Assembly: GCA_964443825.1 (NCBI GenBank)
Contig: CAYUEV010000011.1
Coordinates: 1 to 33,209 of the forward strand
Direction of reading: 5' to 3'
Length of the DNA: 33,209 bases
DNA from: UBA1081 sp964443825
Lineage (GTDB): Bacteria > Bacillota > Clostridia > Oscillospirales > Acutalibacteraceae
The notes beneath the pieces were generated by a model. It worked only from the letters and a program-made list of their open reading frames with translations, ran no database searches and was not told the origin of the DNA. This document shows positions 25,482-33,193 of the stretch, piece by piece. How positions within the stretch are numbered: position 1 is the first letter of the stretch; each line of letters starts with the position of its first letter. The position numbers and the translations under genes were made by a program.

Positions 25482-26357
25482 TTAGCCGTTTAAAGGAGGT
25501 TTTTCCAGGGAAATTCTTCCTAACTTTCCGGCTCTAAACTCGTCTAATAATATCGCCGCCGCTCTTTCGCGGTCGACGATCCCGCCGGATCTTAACATAC
25601 CGCGCTTTAAGGCGATCTCGTCGAGGACTGTTTCCGCGCTCTTTTCTGAAAAATCGTTTATTTTGTACCGCGACGCTAAGTTTTCAGGGTAATCTCTCAC
25701 TATAATTTTGAGCAGTCTTAACGAGAGAGTTTCGGTATCGAACACGTCGTCTTTAATTCCGCCGGTAAAAGCGAGATTATCTCCGACCGACGGGTCGTAA
25801 AATTTCGGCCACAGTACGCCCGGAGTGTCGAGGATTTCTATACCGTTCCCTAAAGCGTACCACTGATTGCTTCTTGTGACGCCGGCTCTGTCTTCGGTTT
25901 TAGCGCGGTTTTTCCTGCCTAAAATATTTATGAAAGAGGATTTTCCGGTGTTGGGGATACCCGCCGCCATAATCCTTAAGGGCTTTTTCCCAAGACCTTT
26001 TTCCTCGTTTTTTTTAATTTTATCGGAGAGAACTTTTTTAACTGAAGACGTAAACTTATTAAGACCCGCGCCCGAGCGGCAGTCTATCGCGAGAGCCTCC
26101 GTTCCGCTCTTTTTAAAATAATTTATCCACAGGTCGGTGGTTTTCTTATCGGCTAAGTCGGACTTATTTAAAAGAAAAATTTTCGGTTTGTTTTTTGTTA
26201 AATCGTTTATTTCGGGGTTTTCGCTCGAGTAGGGGATCCTCGCGTCAAGGAGAACCGCTACTAAATCGACCAACTTCAGGCTCTCTTTTATAAGGCGCTC
26301 GGTTTTCGCCATATGACCGGGATACCACTGAACCGTCTGCTTAATTGAGTCGGGCAT
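25482..26357 (-). CDS. rbgA: Ribosome biogenesis GTPase RbgA (YlqF)
   Basis: A 291-residue circularly permuted GTPase that completes the 50S subunit. The permuted order is visible: G4 NKSD (64-67), then G1 GIPNTGKS (133-140), then G3 DTPG (177-180). QWYPGHMAKT near the N-terminus is a family signature. It starts 3 nt after the second signal peptidase gene and has no obvious Shine-Dalgarno of its own. Confidence 0.96.
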   Translation of the reverse strand: MPDSIKQTVQWYPGHMAKTERLIKESLKLVDLVAVLLDARIPYSSENPEINDLTKNKPKIFLLNKSDLADKKTTDLWINYFKKSGTEALAIDCRSGAGLNKFTSSVKKVLSDKIKKNEEKGLGKKPLRIMAAGIPNTGKSSFINILGRKNRAKTEDRAGVTRSNQWYALGNGIEILDTPGVLWPKFYDPSVGDNLAFTGGIKDDVFDTETLSLRLLKIIVRDYPENLASRYKINDFSEKSAETVLDEIALKRGMLRSGGIVDRERAAAILLDEFRAGKLGRISLEKPPLNG

Positions 26358-26360
26358 AGC

Positions 26361-26942
26361 TTAACTGTAAATTTTAAATTTATGGAAATCAAGACCCGTG
26401 TCGCCGGAAATCACTCTGCAAAGAGCTTTTCCCAAGACGTAATCTTCGTCTATAAATCCAACGAGGTTCGAACGGCTGTCGGTCGAGGCGTTTCTGTTGT
26501 CGCCCATAACGAAAAGTTTGCCGTCAGGCACTTGTATCGGATACTCGTTGCGATCGGAATAATGGCGAATCGTGGCGGGTTCGGCTATGTAATCTTCTTT
26601 TAAGGGAGCGAGACTCTCTTTCGTGTCGCCTACGCTCACAACGCCGTTATCGTAATCCACGTCGACCCACTGACCGCCCGTCGCTATCACGCGCTTTACA
26701 AGAGGCTCGTTTAAATCGCCGGGCTGGACGATAATAATAATGTCTTTATATTTGTATTTTCCGGTCGAGGTGGACGTTATAAGCCAGTCGTGATCGTTTA
26801 AAGTCGGAACCATGGAACTCCCGTCTACGCCAACCAACCTAAATACAAACGTAAAAATTATGGCGATGGTCACGATCGACGTCATGATGACGGACGCTAT
26901 CTCATAAATGCTTTCGGATAATTTATTGTAAAACTTCTTCAT
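26361..26942 (-). CDS. lepB: Type I signal peptidase (second copy)
   Basis: A 193-residue membrane-bound signal peptidase I with one N-terminal transmembrane segment (about 16-36). The Ser/Lys dyad is Ser43 in GSSMVPT and Lys83 in VKRVIATGG. The box FVMGDNRNASTDSRS is intact. It cleaves signal peptides of exported proteins. A GGAGA site precedes its ATG. It is 12 nt from the first copy and clearly diverged from it, so this is an old tandem duplication rather than a recent one. Confidence 0.94.
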   Translation of the reverse strand: MKKFYNKLSESIYEIASVIMTSIVTIAIIFTFVFRLVGVDGSSMVPTLNDHDWLITSTSTGKYKYKDIIIIVQPGDLNEPLVKRVIATGGQWVDVDYDNGVVSVGDTKESLAPLKEDYIAEPATIRHYSDRNEYPIQVPDGKLFVMGDNRNASTDSRSNLVGFIDEDYVLGKALCRVISGDTGLDFHKFKIYS

Positions 26943-26954
26943 AAAAATTCTCCG

Positions 26955-27545
26955 CTAATATATTTCATCTTTAGAAAAAGGGAAGAGCTTAAAAACGGCT
27001 TTCCCCAAGATTCTGTTTTCGTCTACGCCGCCGACCATAACGCTGCGGCTGTCTAACGACTCGTTTCTGTTGTCGCCCATAACGAAAACATGACCTTCGG
27101 GCGTCGTGAAAGGGTAGGCGATTTCGTTCTTGCGAGGGCTTTCCGTAACGACGGCGTAAGGCTCGTTAATTGTTTCGCCGTTTATTTTTACGGTTTTCAT
27201 GTCGTAATTTATATCTACCGTATCGTTTTCAGTCGCTATCACTCTTTTAACAAAAAGAGAGTCGGAACTTGGAACGTAAAACACGACCATATCGCCTTTT
27301 CGCGGCTTATAGTTAAAACACGAAACCAATATTTTATCGCCGTCGTTTAAAGCCGGACTCATAGAAGACCCGTTTACGTTTACGACGCGAAAAAATAAAG
27401 CCCAGATTAAAGAAAAAATCAAGAACACGACAAGGATAAGGTTTACCAAGCGGTAAACGGTAGTCCATGCCGTTTTAGAGAGTTCTTCCTTTTCGGATTT
27501 TTTCCTGTACTCGTAAAAAATATAGCCGTTTTCGGGATTCCTCAT
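26955..27545 (-). CDS. lepB: Type I signal peptidase (first copy)
   Basis: A 196-residue signal peptidase I with an N-terminal cytoplasmic stretch of about 30 residues and a single membrane segment (about 32-52). The Ser/Lys dyad is Ser61 in GSSMSPA and Lys100 in VKRVIATEN, and VMGDNRNESLDSRS is present. The region before the ATG lacks a good Shine-Dalgarno. It follows rplS by 65 nt, in which a hairpin is seen. Confidence 0.94.
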   Translation of the reverse strand: MRNPENGYIFYEYRKKSEKEELSKTAWTTVYRLVNLILVVFLIFSLIWALFFRVVNVNGSSMSPALNDGDKILVSCFNYKPRKGDMVVFYVPSSDSLFVKRVIATENDTVDINYDMKTVKINGETINEPYAVVTESPRKNEIAYPFTTPEGHVFVMGDNRNESLDSRSVMVGGVDENRILGKAVFKLFPFSKDEIY

Positions 27546-27566
27546 CTTAAGAGCGTAATATTGACA

Positions 27567-27598
27567 GAGAACAGCCCGAAAGATACCGCGCCGTTCCC
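27567..27598 (-). other. Hairpin between rplS and lepB
   Basis: As minus-strand RNA, GGGAACGGC (27598-27590) can pair with GCUGUUCUC (27575-27567) in nine pairs, including two G-U, around a 14-base loop. No T-run follows, so it is not a standard terminator. It may adjust rplS mRNA stability relative to the downstream genes. Confidence 0.35.
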
Positions 27599-27610
27599 TG
27601 CAATAAGATG

Positions 27611-27955
27611 TTATTTAAGCTGCTGTTTAACTTTAGCCGCTTTGCCGACTCTGCCGCGAAGATAGTAAAGTTTCGCCCTGCGAACTTTACCGGAACGCAC
27701 AGTTTCGACTTTCGCGACGTTTGGCGAGTGAATCGGAAAAACTCTCTCAACGCCAACGCCGTATGAGAGCCTTCTTACAGTGAACGTTTCGGCGACGCCG
27801 CTGCCTCTGCGGGCTATGACCGTGCCCTCAAACACCTGTATTCTTTCTTTCTCGCCCTCGCGAATTTTAACGTGAACCCTTACGGTATCGCCGACTTTTA
27901 CGCTTGGGACGTCCTGTTTAAGACTGTCCTGCGCGATCAGTTGTAACGCGTCCAT
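27611..27955 (-). CDS. rplS: 50S ribosomal protein L19
   Basis: A 114-residue large-subunit protein at the 30S-50S interface. Family segments VKVGDTVRVHVKIREGEKERIQVFEGTVI and FPIHSPNVAKVETVRSGKVRRAKLYYLRGR are clear. AGGAGG lies seven to eight bases before the ATG. It is the first gene of a minus-strand run of nine genes ending with the SGNH-like gene. Confidence 0.98.
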   Translation of the reverse strand: MDALQLIAQDSLKQDVPSVKVGDTVRVHVKIREGEKERIQVFEGTVIARRGSGVAETFTVRRLSYGVGVERVFPIHSPNVAKVETVRSGKVRRAKLYYLRGRVGKAAKVKQQLK

Positions 27956-28062
27956 ACAATCCTCCTGTAGTTTTCAGCCGTTCTTAGCAAATTAGCCAGA
28001 GGACCGACCGCTTTAATGTTTTGGCATTAATCGCCGTTTGAAAATCAAACGCAAAAGAACGC
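27956..28062 (-). promoter_or_regulatory. Long 5' leader of rplS, candidate L19 autoregulatory leader
   Basis: The predicted start near 28062 gives a leader of about 105 nt, long for this genome. It contains a perfect seven-base stem with a three-base loop (28035-28041 with 28045-28051) and a G/C-rich stretch next to the AGGAGG. Low-GC Gram-positive bacteria often carry an L19 leader here (Rfam L19_leader), through which the protein is thought to limit its own synthesis. I cannot confirm the consensus by eye. Confidence 0.4.
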
Positions 28063-28068
28063 TTATAT

Positions 28069-28097
28069 ATGTTACCATATAATAAAAGCGTTTGCAA
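28069..28097 (-). promoter_or_regulatory. Promoter of the rplS-lepB-rbgA-rnhB-thrC run
   Basis: On the minus strand, TTGCAA (28097-28092) and TAACAT (28074-28069) are 17 bases apart and the -10 is preceded by TGG, an extended -10. It faces away from the PHP gene promoter. The rest of the 366-base gap between the two genes (27956-28321) holds the rplS leader, this promoter, an AT-rich stretch with nothing recognisable, and the PHP promoter and leader. Confidence 0.65.
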
Positions 28098-28198
28098 CAT
28101 ATTTTTTAAATTTTTCATTTAAACGATGCGTATTTTTCTATTTTGCGAAAATTTTAACAGGAATTTTTAAAAAATTTGTAGTCTTGGCGAAATTATTC

Positions 28199-28227
28199 TT
28201 GAAAAAATTTATGAGCCATAATATAAT
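28199..28227 (+). promoter_or_regulatory. Promoter of the exported PHP-domain gene
   Basis: TTGAAA (28199-28204), a 17-base spacer and TATAAT (28222-28227) give a near-consensus sigma-A promoter. The leader is about 88 nt. It contains TTAAAAT (28259-28265) and ATTTTAA (28294-28300), which could pair as a weak stem ahead of the AAGGGGG ribosome site. Confidence 0.75.
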
Positions 28228-28321
28228 GTTCTTTGAGGGGAGCGCGTGTTGATTTGCGTTAAAATCCTTTAAATATACGACGCTACGGCTTGCATTTTAA
28301 TCTTTAAGGGGGTCTATCATA

Positions 28322-29818
28322 ATGAAAAAGGCGATTTCAATAATTTTAACGGTCGCCGTGTTTTTTCTGACGGCGACGCCGGTTTTCGCCGCGGACGCTG
28401 ATTATAAAATCACGAATCCTTACGCGAACGTCGATTGGAACGCTTACAACCGTTACAAGGCGGATCTTCATTCCCACACTAATCAAACGGACGGCAACAA
28501 TACTCTTAAAGAAATGGTTGAAAAACACTACGAGTTAGGTTATGATATTTTAGCGACGACCGACCATGGCACGACGAGTTATAGCTGGATTGAAAGTAAC
28601 GTTATTCCCGCTATAAAATTCGCTATGCTCTTTAGAAAAGGCGCTACCAAAGTCGAGTGTTTAAACGAACAGGGGCAAGCCGCCAACGGGAAAGATTATA
28701 CCGTAACGCAAGAGAACGGCGACGATTTTTACGCTCAGACGGGCGGTAAAACGATGATGAGAGTTCCCTTTGGGATTGAAAATAACCCCTCGTCTTTTAA
28801 TAACGCCCATGTGAACAGCTTTTTCGCCGATTACGGCAACGGTATTTTAGGCGGCACGAGCGACTATGAAACGCCTATTAAAAACGTCGACGCCAAAGGC
28901 GGCGTATCCGTTATAAACCACCCCGGCGAGTACACGTCGGCGAGAGACGAGGTTTACACGGCGGACGCTTACGATAAAAGCGACGGTCACTATAGCTACG
29001 ATATAAGAAAATTTGAAAATATTCTCATGAAATACCCGTCGTGCATAGGAATCGACGTAAACTCCAAAGGCGACTCGAGAACGCGTTTCGACAGGAAGTT
29101 GTGGGATATTCTTCTCACCGATATGGCGCCCGACGGCAGGAACGTTTTCGCGCTGGGATCAAGCGACGCTCACAATCTCGATATAGTAAATTCGGGCTAT
29201 ATTGTCGCTTTAATGCCTGAAAAAACGTCGGATGCTCTTAAAAACTGCCTTCTTTCGGGAGAGTTTTTCGCCGAGAGCCGCTATATAGGAAACCTTGACG
29301 AGCTAAAAGCGTACTCGGAAGGTCTTAAAGCATCGAGCGACCCTAAAGCCGTAAAAACGGGGGACGCCTTAAAGAGCGCCGCCGATACCATTGAGAACGA
29401 GATTAACAAGAACGGCGAACAGGGTACGGAGTTTTCATTCGACGAAAACGCGCCGAGAACTTACATTAAAAGCATAACGGTCGACGAGAGCGACAATGAA
29501 ATAAAAATCGCGGGCGACAACATCCTCTATACCCGCTGGATTTCAAACGGGAACGTAGTAAAAGAGGGCGCGTCAATAGACCTTGACGAGTGCGGGAATA
29601 TCGGAAGTTACGTAAGAGCCGAGATAATAAGCGAAGGGTCTGTAACGTATACGCAGCCTTTCCTTCTTTCATACGACGGAGCGCCGGGGAGCGGCGTAAA
29701 GTCGGTTCTTGATTTCGGAAAAGCCGCGTCCGTTGTTTGCGACACGTTTATAAAAGTCCTGGCCGCTTTGGGTGATCCTCTCTTTAGGGTAATTCTTCGC
29801 CTCGTAAACGTAGTTTAG
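28322..29818 (+). CDS. Exported PHP-domain metal-dependent phosphoesterase-like protein
   Basis: A 498-residue protein with a clear signal peptide (MKK, a hydrophobic core, then TPVFA, cleavage about residue 23). It has a PHP domain with metal-site motifs HSH (His50, His52), TDH (Asp81, His82), NHPGE (His200, Glu203) and SSDAH (Asp282, His284). PHP domains cleave phosphoesters in histidinol phosphatase, polymerase partners and nucleotide enzymes, mostly inside the cell; export is less common. A beta-rich C-terminal section (about 380-465) and a final amphipathic/hydrophobic stretch follow; no LPXTG or lipobox. AAGGGGG precedes the ATG. It is monocistronic, with its own promoter and a hairpin after it. 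Substrate unknown. Confidence 0.82.
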   Translation: MKKAISIILTVAVFFLTATPVFAADADYKITNPYANVDWNAYNRYKADLHSHTNQTDGNNTLKEMVEKHYELGYDILATTDHGTTSYSWIESNVIPAIKFAMLFRKGATKVECLNEQGQAANGKDYTVTQENGDDFYAQTGGKTMMRVPFGIENNPSSFNNAHVNSFFADYGNGILGGTSDYETPIKNVDAKGGVSVINHPGEYTSARDEVYTADAYDKSDGHYSYDIRKFENILMKYPSCIGIDVNSKGDSRTRFDRKLWDILLTDMAPDGRNVFALGSSDAHNLDIVNSGYIVALMPEKTSDALKNCLLSGEFFAESRYIGNLDELKAYSEGLKASSDPKAVKTGDALKSAADTIENEINKNGEQGTEFSFDENAPRTYIKSITVDESDNEIKIAGDNILYTRWISNGNVVKEGASIDLDECGNIGSYVRAEIISEGSVTYTQPFLLSYDGAPGSGVKSVLDFGKAASVVCDTFIKVLAALGDPLFRVILRLVNVV

Positions 29819-29840
29819 TTTTAAATTTAAGTAAAATCGC

Positions 29841-29903
29841 GGGGCTTTACAACGCAAACCGCGTAGATTTTTATATTTACGGCGCGTTCCTTTGTAAAGC
29901 CCC
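29841..29903 (+). repeat. Long near-continuous hairpin between PHP gene and isomerase-like gene
   Basis: GGGGCTTTACAA (29841-29852) and TTGTAAAGCCCC (29892-29903) are perfect 12-base complements. Inside, the CCG/CGG-based arms (29859-29868 and 29875-29882) extend the pairing with a small bulge, so most of the 63 bases can form one long stem. Downstream is TTGTTATGGGCG, then TTATTTTATTTTT, not a clean T-run. It may be a terminator working in both directions or a small palindromic element. Confidence 0.6.
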
Positions 29904-29941
29904 TTGTTATGGGCGTTATTTTATTTTTCATTCGCTAAAAT

Positions 29942-30742
29942 ATGGACAAAACGCAATTTGATTTCGGCATATCGTCGGCGTGTTTTTATCCGCTTGAAAC
30001 CGAAAAATCGCTCGAGGTTGCCGGCGAACTCGGCTTTAAAAACGTTGAGCTTTTTATAAATTCGCCCTCCGAATTATCAGACGAATACGTCGGGAAATTT
30101 CTCTCTATCGCCGACAAATACAAAATTAAGATCGTTTCGGTTCATCCGTTTTTCTCTTTCGCGGAATCGTTTTTTCTTTTTAGCGATTATGAACGCCGCT
30201 TTTGGGATATTCTGCCGCTTTACGATAGGTTTTTTAAAGTGACAAATATGCTGAAAGCGGATATTTTTGTGATTCACGGAGCCAAGAAAACGTCTAAAAT
30301 AAATTTCGAAGTTTACTGTGAAAGATACAAGAAGCTTATGTCCATGGCGTCCCGCTACGGCGTAAAGGTTCTTCATGAAAACGTAGTGGATCACCGTTCG
30401 GGCGACCCGTGTTACCTTAAAAAAATGAAAGACGAGATAGGCGCTGATTTTAAAATTACGCTCGATATAAAGCAGGCGCGGCGGGCGGGATTTTCCCCTT
30501 ACGATTTTACGGATCTTTTGCCTAAATCCATAGACCATATACACATAAGCGACTTTAACGATTCGCGCGACTGCCTGCCGCCCCTTTCGGGGAATTTTGA
30601 CTTTCTTAACTTTTTTAAAACCATGAAAAATTTAGGCTTTATGGGGAAATATATTATCGAGCTTTATAACTGGAGCTATAAAAGTTACGACGAAATTTTA
30701 AATTCTTTTAAAAAACTTTTAAAACTCACCGAAAATATTTAA
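29942..30742 (+). CDS. Sugar phosphate isomerase/epimerase-like TIM barrel
   Basis: A 266-residue protein of the xylose-isomerase-like TIM-barrel family (AP_endonuc_2). Likely metal ligands are Glu146 (LHENV), Asp175 (LDIKQA), His201 (HIHISD) and a Glu near 240 (IIELYNW), with further conserved His68 (VHPF) and His112 (VIHGA). Members isomerise or epimerise sugars or cut abasic DNA; this one lacks the length and extra motifs of Nfo, so a sugar role is more likely. The ATG has no Shine-Dalgarno. Its neighbours give no pathway clue. A short terminator separates it from pcrA. Confidence 0.75.
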   Translation: MDKTQFDFGISSACFYPLETEKSLEVAGELGFKNVELFINSPSELSDEYVGKFLSIADKYKIKIVSVHPFFSFAESFFLFSDYERRFWDILPLYDRFFKVTNMLKADIFVIHGAKKTSKINFEVYCERYKKLMSMASRYGVKVLHENVVDHRSGDPCYLKKMKDEIGADFKITLDIKQARRAGFSPYDFTDLLPKSIDHIHISDFNDSRDCLPPLSGNFDFLNFFKTMKNLGFMGKYIIELYNWSYKSYDEILNSFKKLLKLTENI

Positions 30743-30747
30743 AATTT

Positions 30748-30769
30748 AAAGCCGGAAATCCCGGTTTTT
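30748..30769 (+). terminator. Short terminator before pcrA
   Basis: AAAGCCGG (30748-30755) pairs with CCGGTTTT (30761-30768) around five bases, with one G-U pair, ending in five T. The stem is short, so termination may be partial and pcrA may be partly read from upstream; no clear separate promoter for pcrA was found. Confidence 0.55.
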
Positions 30770-30806
30770 AATATATCAAAAACGTAAAAATAAAGGGATA
30801 ATACTT

Positions 30807-33170
30807 ATGATAAACGAGGAAGCGGCGTTAATTCGCGACAAAATAATAGAACGCGAGTTTTCGCGCATGAACGATATGCAATTTAGAGCCGTGACGAACG
30901 CGAAAGGTCCTATGCTCATTTTGGCGGGGGCGGGAAGCGGGAAGACCACCGTCCTTGTAAACAGAATCGCTTACCTTATAAGTTACGGCGAAGCGTATGG
31001 GAGCTCTGATTTTTCATGTTCTATCGACAATAATAAACTAAATCTTATCAAAGATTACTACGAGGGGAATTTGAGCGTCGATTGCGACGTAAAAAAATTT
31101 CTTTCGTTAAACGCCCCGAAGCCTTGGGAAATTCTCGCCATCACTTTTACCAATAAGGCGGCGAACGAGCTTAAAGAAAGACTTATCGATATTTTAGGCG
31201 GGACCGACGGGGAAAGCGTCTGGGCGAGCACTTTTCACTCGTGCTGCGTAAAGATTTTAAGGCGGGAGTGCGAAAGGCTCGGCTATTCTAAACATTTTAC
31301 GATATACGACGACGACGACCAGAATCGCGTTATTAAAGAGTGCAAAAGGATTTTAGGTTTTAACGACGGCTATTTAAGCGTAAAGACCATAAAAAATGAG
31401 ATAAGCCGCGCTAAAGATATGCTCATATCGCCAAAGGAGTATATGGAAGAGCACGAAGACGACCCTAAAATGTACGATATAGGGAGAGCGTATAAAAAAT
31501 ACCGCGATCTTCTGAAGAACGCCGACGCTATGGATTTTGACGATTTAATAGTCAACACCGTTGAAATTTTGTGCGAATATAAAGACGTAAGGGAGTATTA
31601 CCAGTCGAAGTTTAAATACGTTATGGTCGACGAGTATCAGGATACGAACCACGCGCAGTATAAACTCACATCTCTTTTAGCGGGAGGGTATAACAATCTT
31701 TGCGTAGTGGGTGACGACGACCAGAGCATATACCGCTTTAGAGGCGCCACTATAGAAAATATTTTGCAATTCGAGTTCCAGTATAAAGACGCTTTAACGA
31801 TAAGGCTTGAGCAAAATTACCGCTCAACAGGCAATATTCTTGACGCGGCGAACGCCGTAATCGCCAATAACAGCGAGAGAAAGGGAAAATCTCTTTGGAC
31901 AAACAACAAAAGAGGAGACAAGGTTCTTCTCAACACTCTTCCCGACGATTTAACCGAGGGCGAATTTATCGCAAATTATATAATAGATAATTCAGACAAA
32001 AGAAAGTGGAGCGATTTCGCCGTCTTATACAGGATGAACGCGCAGTCTAGCGCTATTGAACGCGCTTTCGTAAGATCGGCCGTCCCATATAGAATTATAG
32101 GCGGTCACAGGTTTTATGAGAGAAAAGAGATAAAAGATATTATGGCTTATCTCTCCGTTATAGTCAATCCCCACGATAACGTAAGGTTGAGAAGAATTAT
32201 AAATACGCCAAAAAGGGGAATAGGCGACGTTGCTGTTAATAACGCGGCGGCTATTGCGGACGGCTTAGGCGTAAGTATTTACGAAGTCGTTAAAAACGCG
32301 AGAGAGTATCCCTCTATTTCGAGAGCCGCTAAAAAATTAGACGCTTTTGTTTCTATCATCGAAGATTTAAGGGACAAAATAGACGTTTTGCCGCCTAATG
32401 ATTTTTTTGAGCTTCTTCTTAAAAATACGGGCTACATTGACTATTTAAGCGAAGATGAAGAAACTTTAGCGGACAGAGTGGCCAATTTAGGAGAACTCCA
32501 GTCAAATATCATGCGCTATATAAACGAGAATCCCGAAACGCCCACTATCGAGGCGTTCCTTTTAGACGCGTCCTTGATGACCGATATAGATAATTACAAC
32601 CGCGACGCCGACGCGGTGGTTATGATGACGCTTCACTCCGCCAAAGGGCTCGAGTTCCCGGTGGTTTTTATTCCGGGGATGGAAAACAATGTTTTCCCCG
32701 GTTCTCTTTTGCAAACGTTAAGCGATCTTGAGGAAGAGAGAAGACTTATGTACGTTGGAATTACGAGAGCTAAGGAGAAAATCATTTTAACAAACGCTAA
32801 AGCCAGAATGACGCGCGGCGTTAAGTCCTATAATAAGCCGTCGTGTTTTTTATCCGAAATTCCGCCCGAACTTACCGAAACGGTAAAACATTCCGAAATT
32901 TTTTCAAACAACGGTTACGAAAGTGAATTTAACGAGTATTCCATAAATGAAAGCAAACGTAAAATATACTCGCAGCCAAACATTATTAAAATGAGTGATA
33001 AAAAAACGCCCGATTACAAACCGGGCGATTTAGTGGAACATAAAAAATTCGGAAAAGGCTTGGTGCTTTCGGCCGAGCGTATGGCGTCGGATATTCTTCT
33101 GGAAATAAAGTTTTCAAATTGCGGGACAAAAAAACTTATGGCGAAAATCGCTCCCATGAAAAAGTTGTAG
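30807..33170 (+). CDS. pcrA: ATP-dependent DNA helicase PcrA/UvrD
   Basis: A 787-residue superfamily 1A helicase that moves 3' to 5' on DNA in repair and in clearing RecA and transcription complexes. Visible are the Q-motif (MNDMQFRAV, about 21-29), Walker A GAGSGKT (41-47), ITFTNKAANE, Walker B DEYQDTN (275-281), DDDQSIYRFRGA, QNYRS, TLHSAKGLEF and VGITRAKE. A C-terminal Tudor-like domain (about 735-787, KPGDLVEHKKFGKG) binds RNA polymerase in PcrA proteins. An insertion of about 45 residues (60-106) between motif I and Ia is absent from the standard Bacillus or E. coli proteins. AAGGGAT precedes the ATG. Confidence 0.95.
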   Translation: MINEEAALIRDKIIEREFSRMNDMQFRAVTNAKGPMLILAGAGSGKTTVLVNRIAYLISYGEAYGSSDFSCSIDNNKLNLIKDYYEGNLSVDCDVKKFLSLNAPKPWEILAITFTNKAANELKERLIDILGGTDGESVWASTFHSCCVKILRRECERLGYSKHFTIYDDDDQNRVIKECKRILGFNDGYLSVKTIKNEISRAKDMLISPKEYMEEHEDDPKMYDIGRAYKKYRDLLKNADAMDFDDLIVNTVEILCEYKDVREYYQSKFKYVMVDEYQDTNHAQYKLTSLLAGGYNNLCVVGDDDQSIYRFRGATIENILQFEFQYKDALTIRLEQNYRSTGNILDAANAVIANNSERKGKSLWTNNKRGDKVLLNTLPDDLTEGEFIANYIIDNSDKRKWSDFAVLYRMNAQSSAIERAFVRSAVPYRIIGGHRFYERKEIKDIMAYLSVIVNPHDNVRLRRIINTPKRGIGDVAVNNAAAIADGLGVSIYEVVKNAREYPSISRAAKKLDAFVSIIEDLRDKIDVLPPNDFFELLLKNTGYIDYLSEDEETLADRVANLGELQSNIMRYINENPETPTIEAFLLDASLMTDIDNYNRDADAVVMMTLHSAKGLEFPVVFIPGMENNVFPGSLLQTLSDLEEERRLMYVGITRAKEKIILTNAKARMTRGVKSYNKPSCFLSEIPPELTETVKHSEIFSNNGYESEFNEYSINESKRKIYSQPNIIKMSDKKTPDYKPGDLVEHKKFGKGLVLSAERMASDILLEIKFSNCGTKKLMAKIAPMKKL

Positions 33171-33183
33171 CGGTAAAAATACT

Positions 33184-33193
33184 CCCCCCCCCC
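33184..33193 (+). repeat. Ten-C homopolymer downstream of pcrA
   Basis: Ten C in a row, 13 bases after the pcrA stop. The tract sits in the loop of a possible hairpin formed by GGTAAAA (33172-33178) and TTTTACC (33197-33203). Whether it belongs to a terminator or to the promoter or start of the next gene cannot be seen because the window ends at 33209. Confidence 0.85.

Noticed and set aside
29819..29841. Sortase anchor or lipid anchor of the PHP-domain protein
   Set aside because: No LPXTG-like motif followed by a membrane segment and positive tail, and no Cys at the signal peptide cleavage site.
30077..30544. 155-codon minus-strand open frame opposite the isomerase-like gene
   Set aside because: Antisense of a TIM-barrel gene with conserved motifs; no start signals and no recognisable domain.
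29942..30742. Endonuclease IV (nfo)
   Set aside because: It shares the TIM-barrel superfamily, but length and motif pattern fit sugar isomerase/epimerase-like members better.
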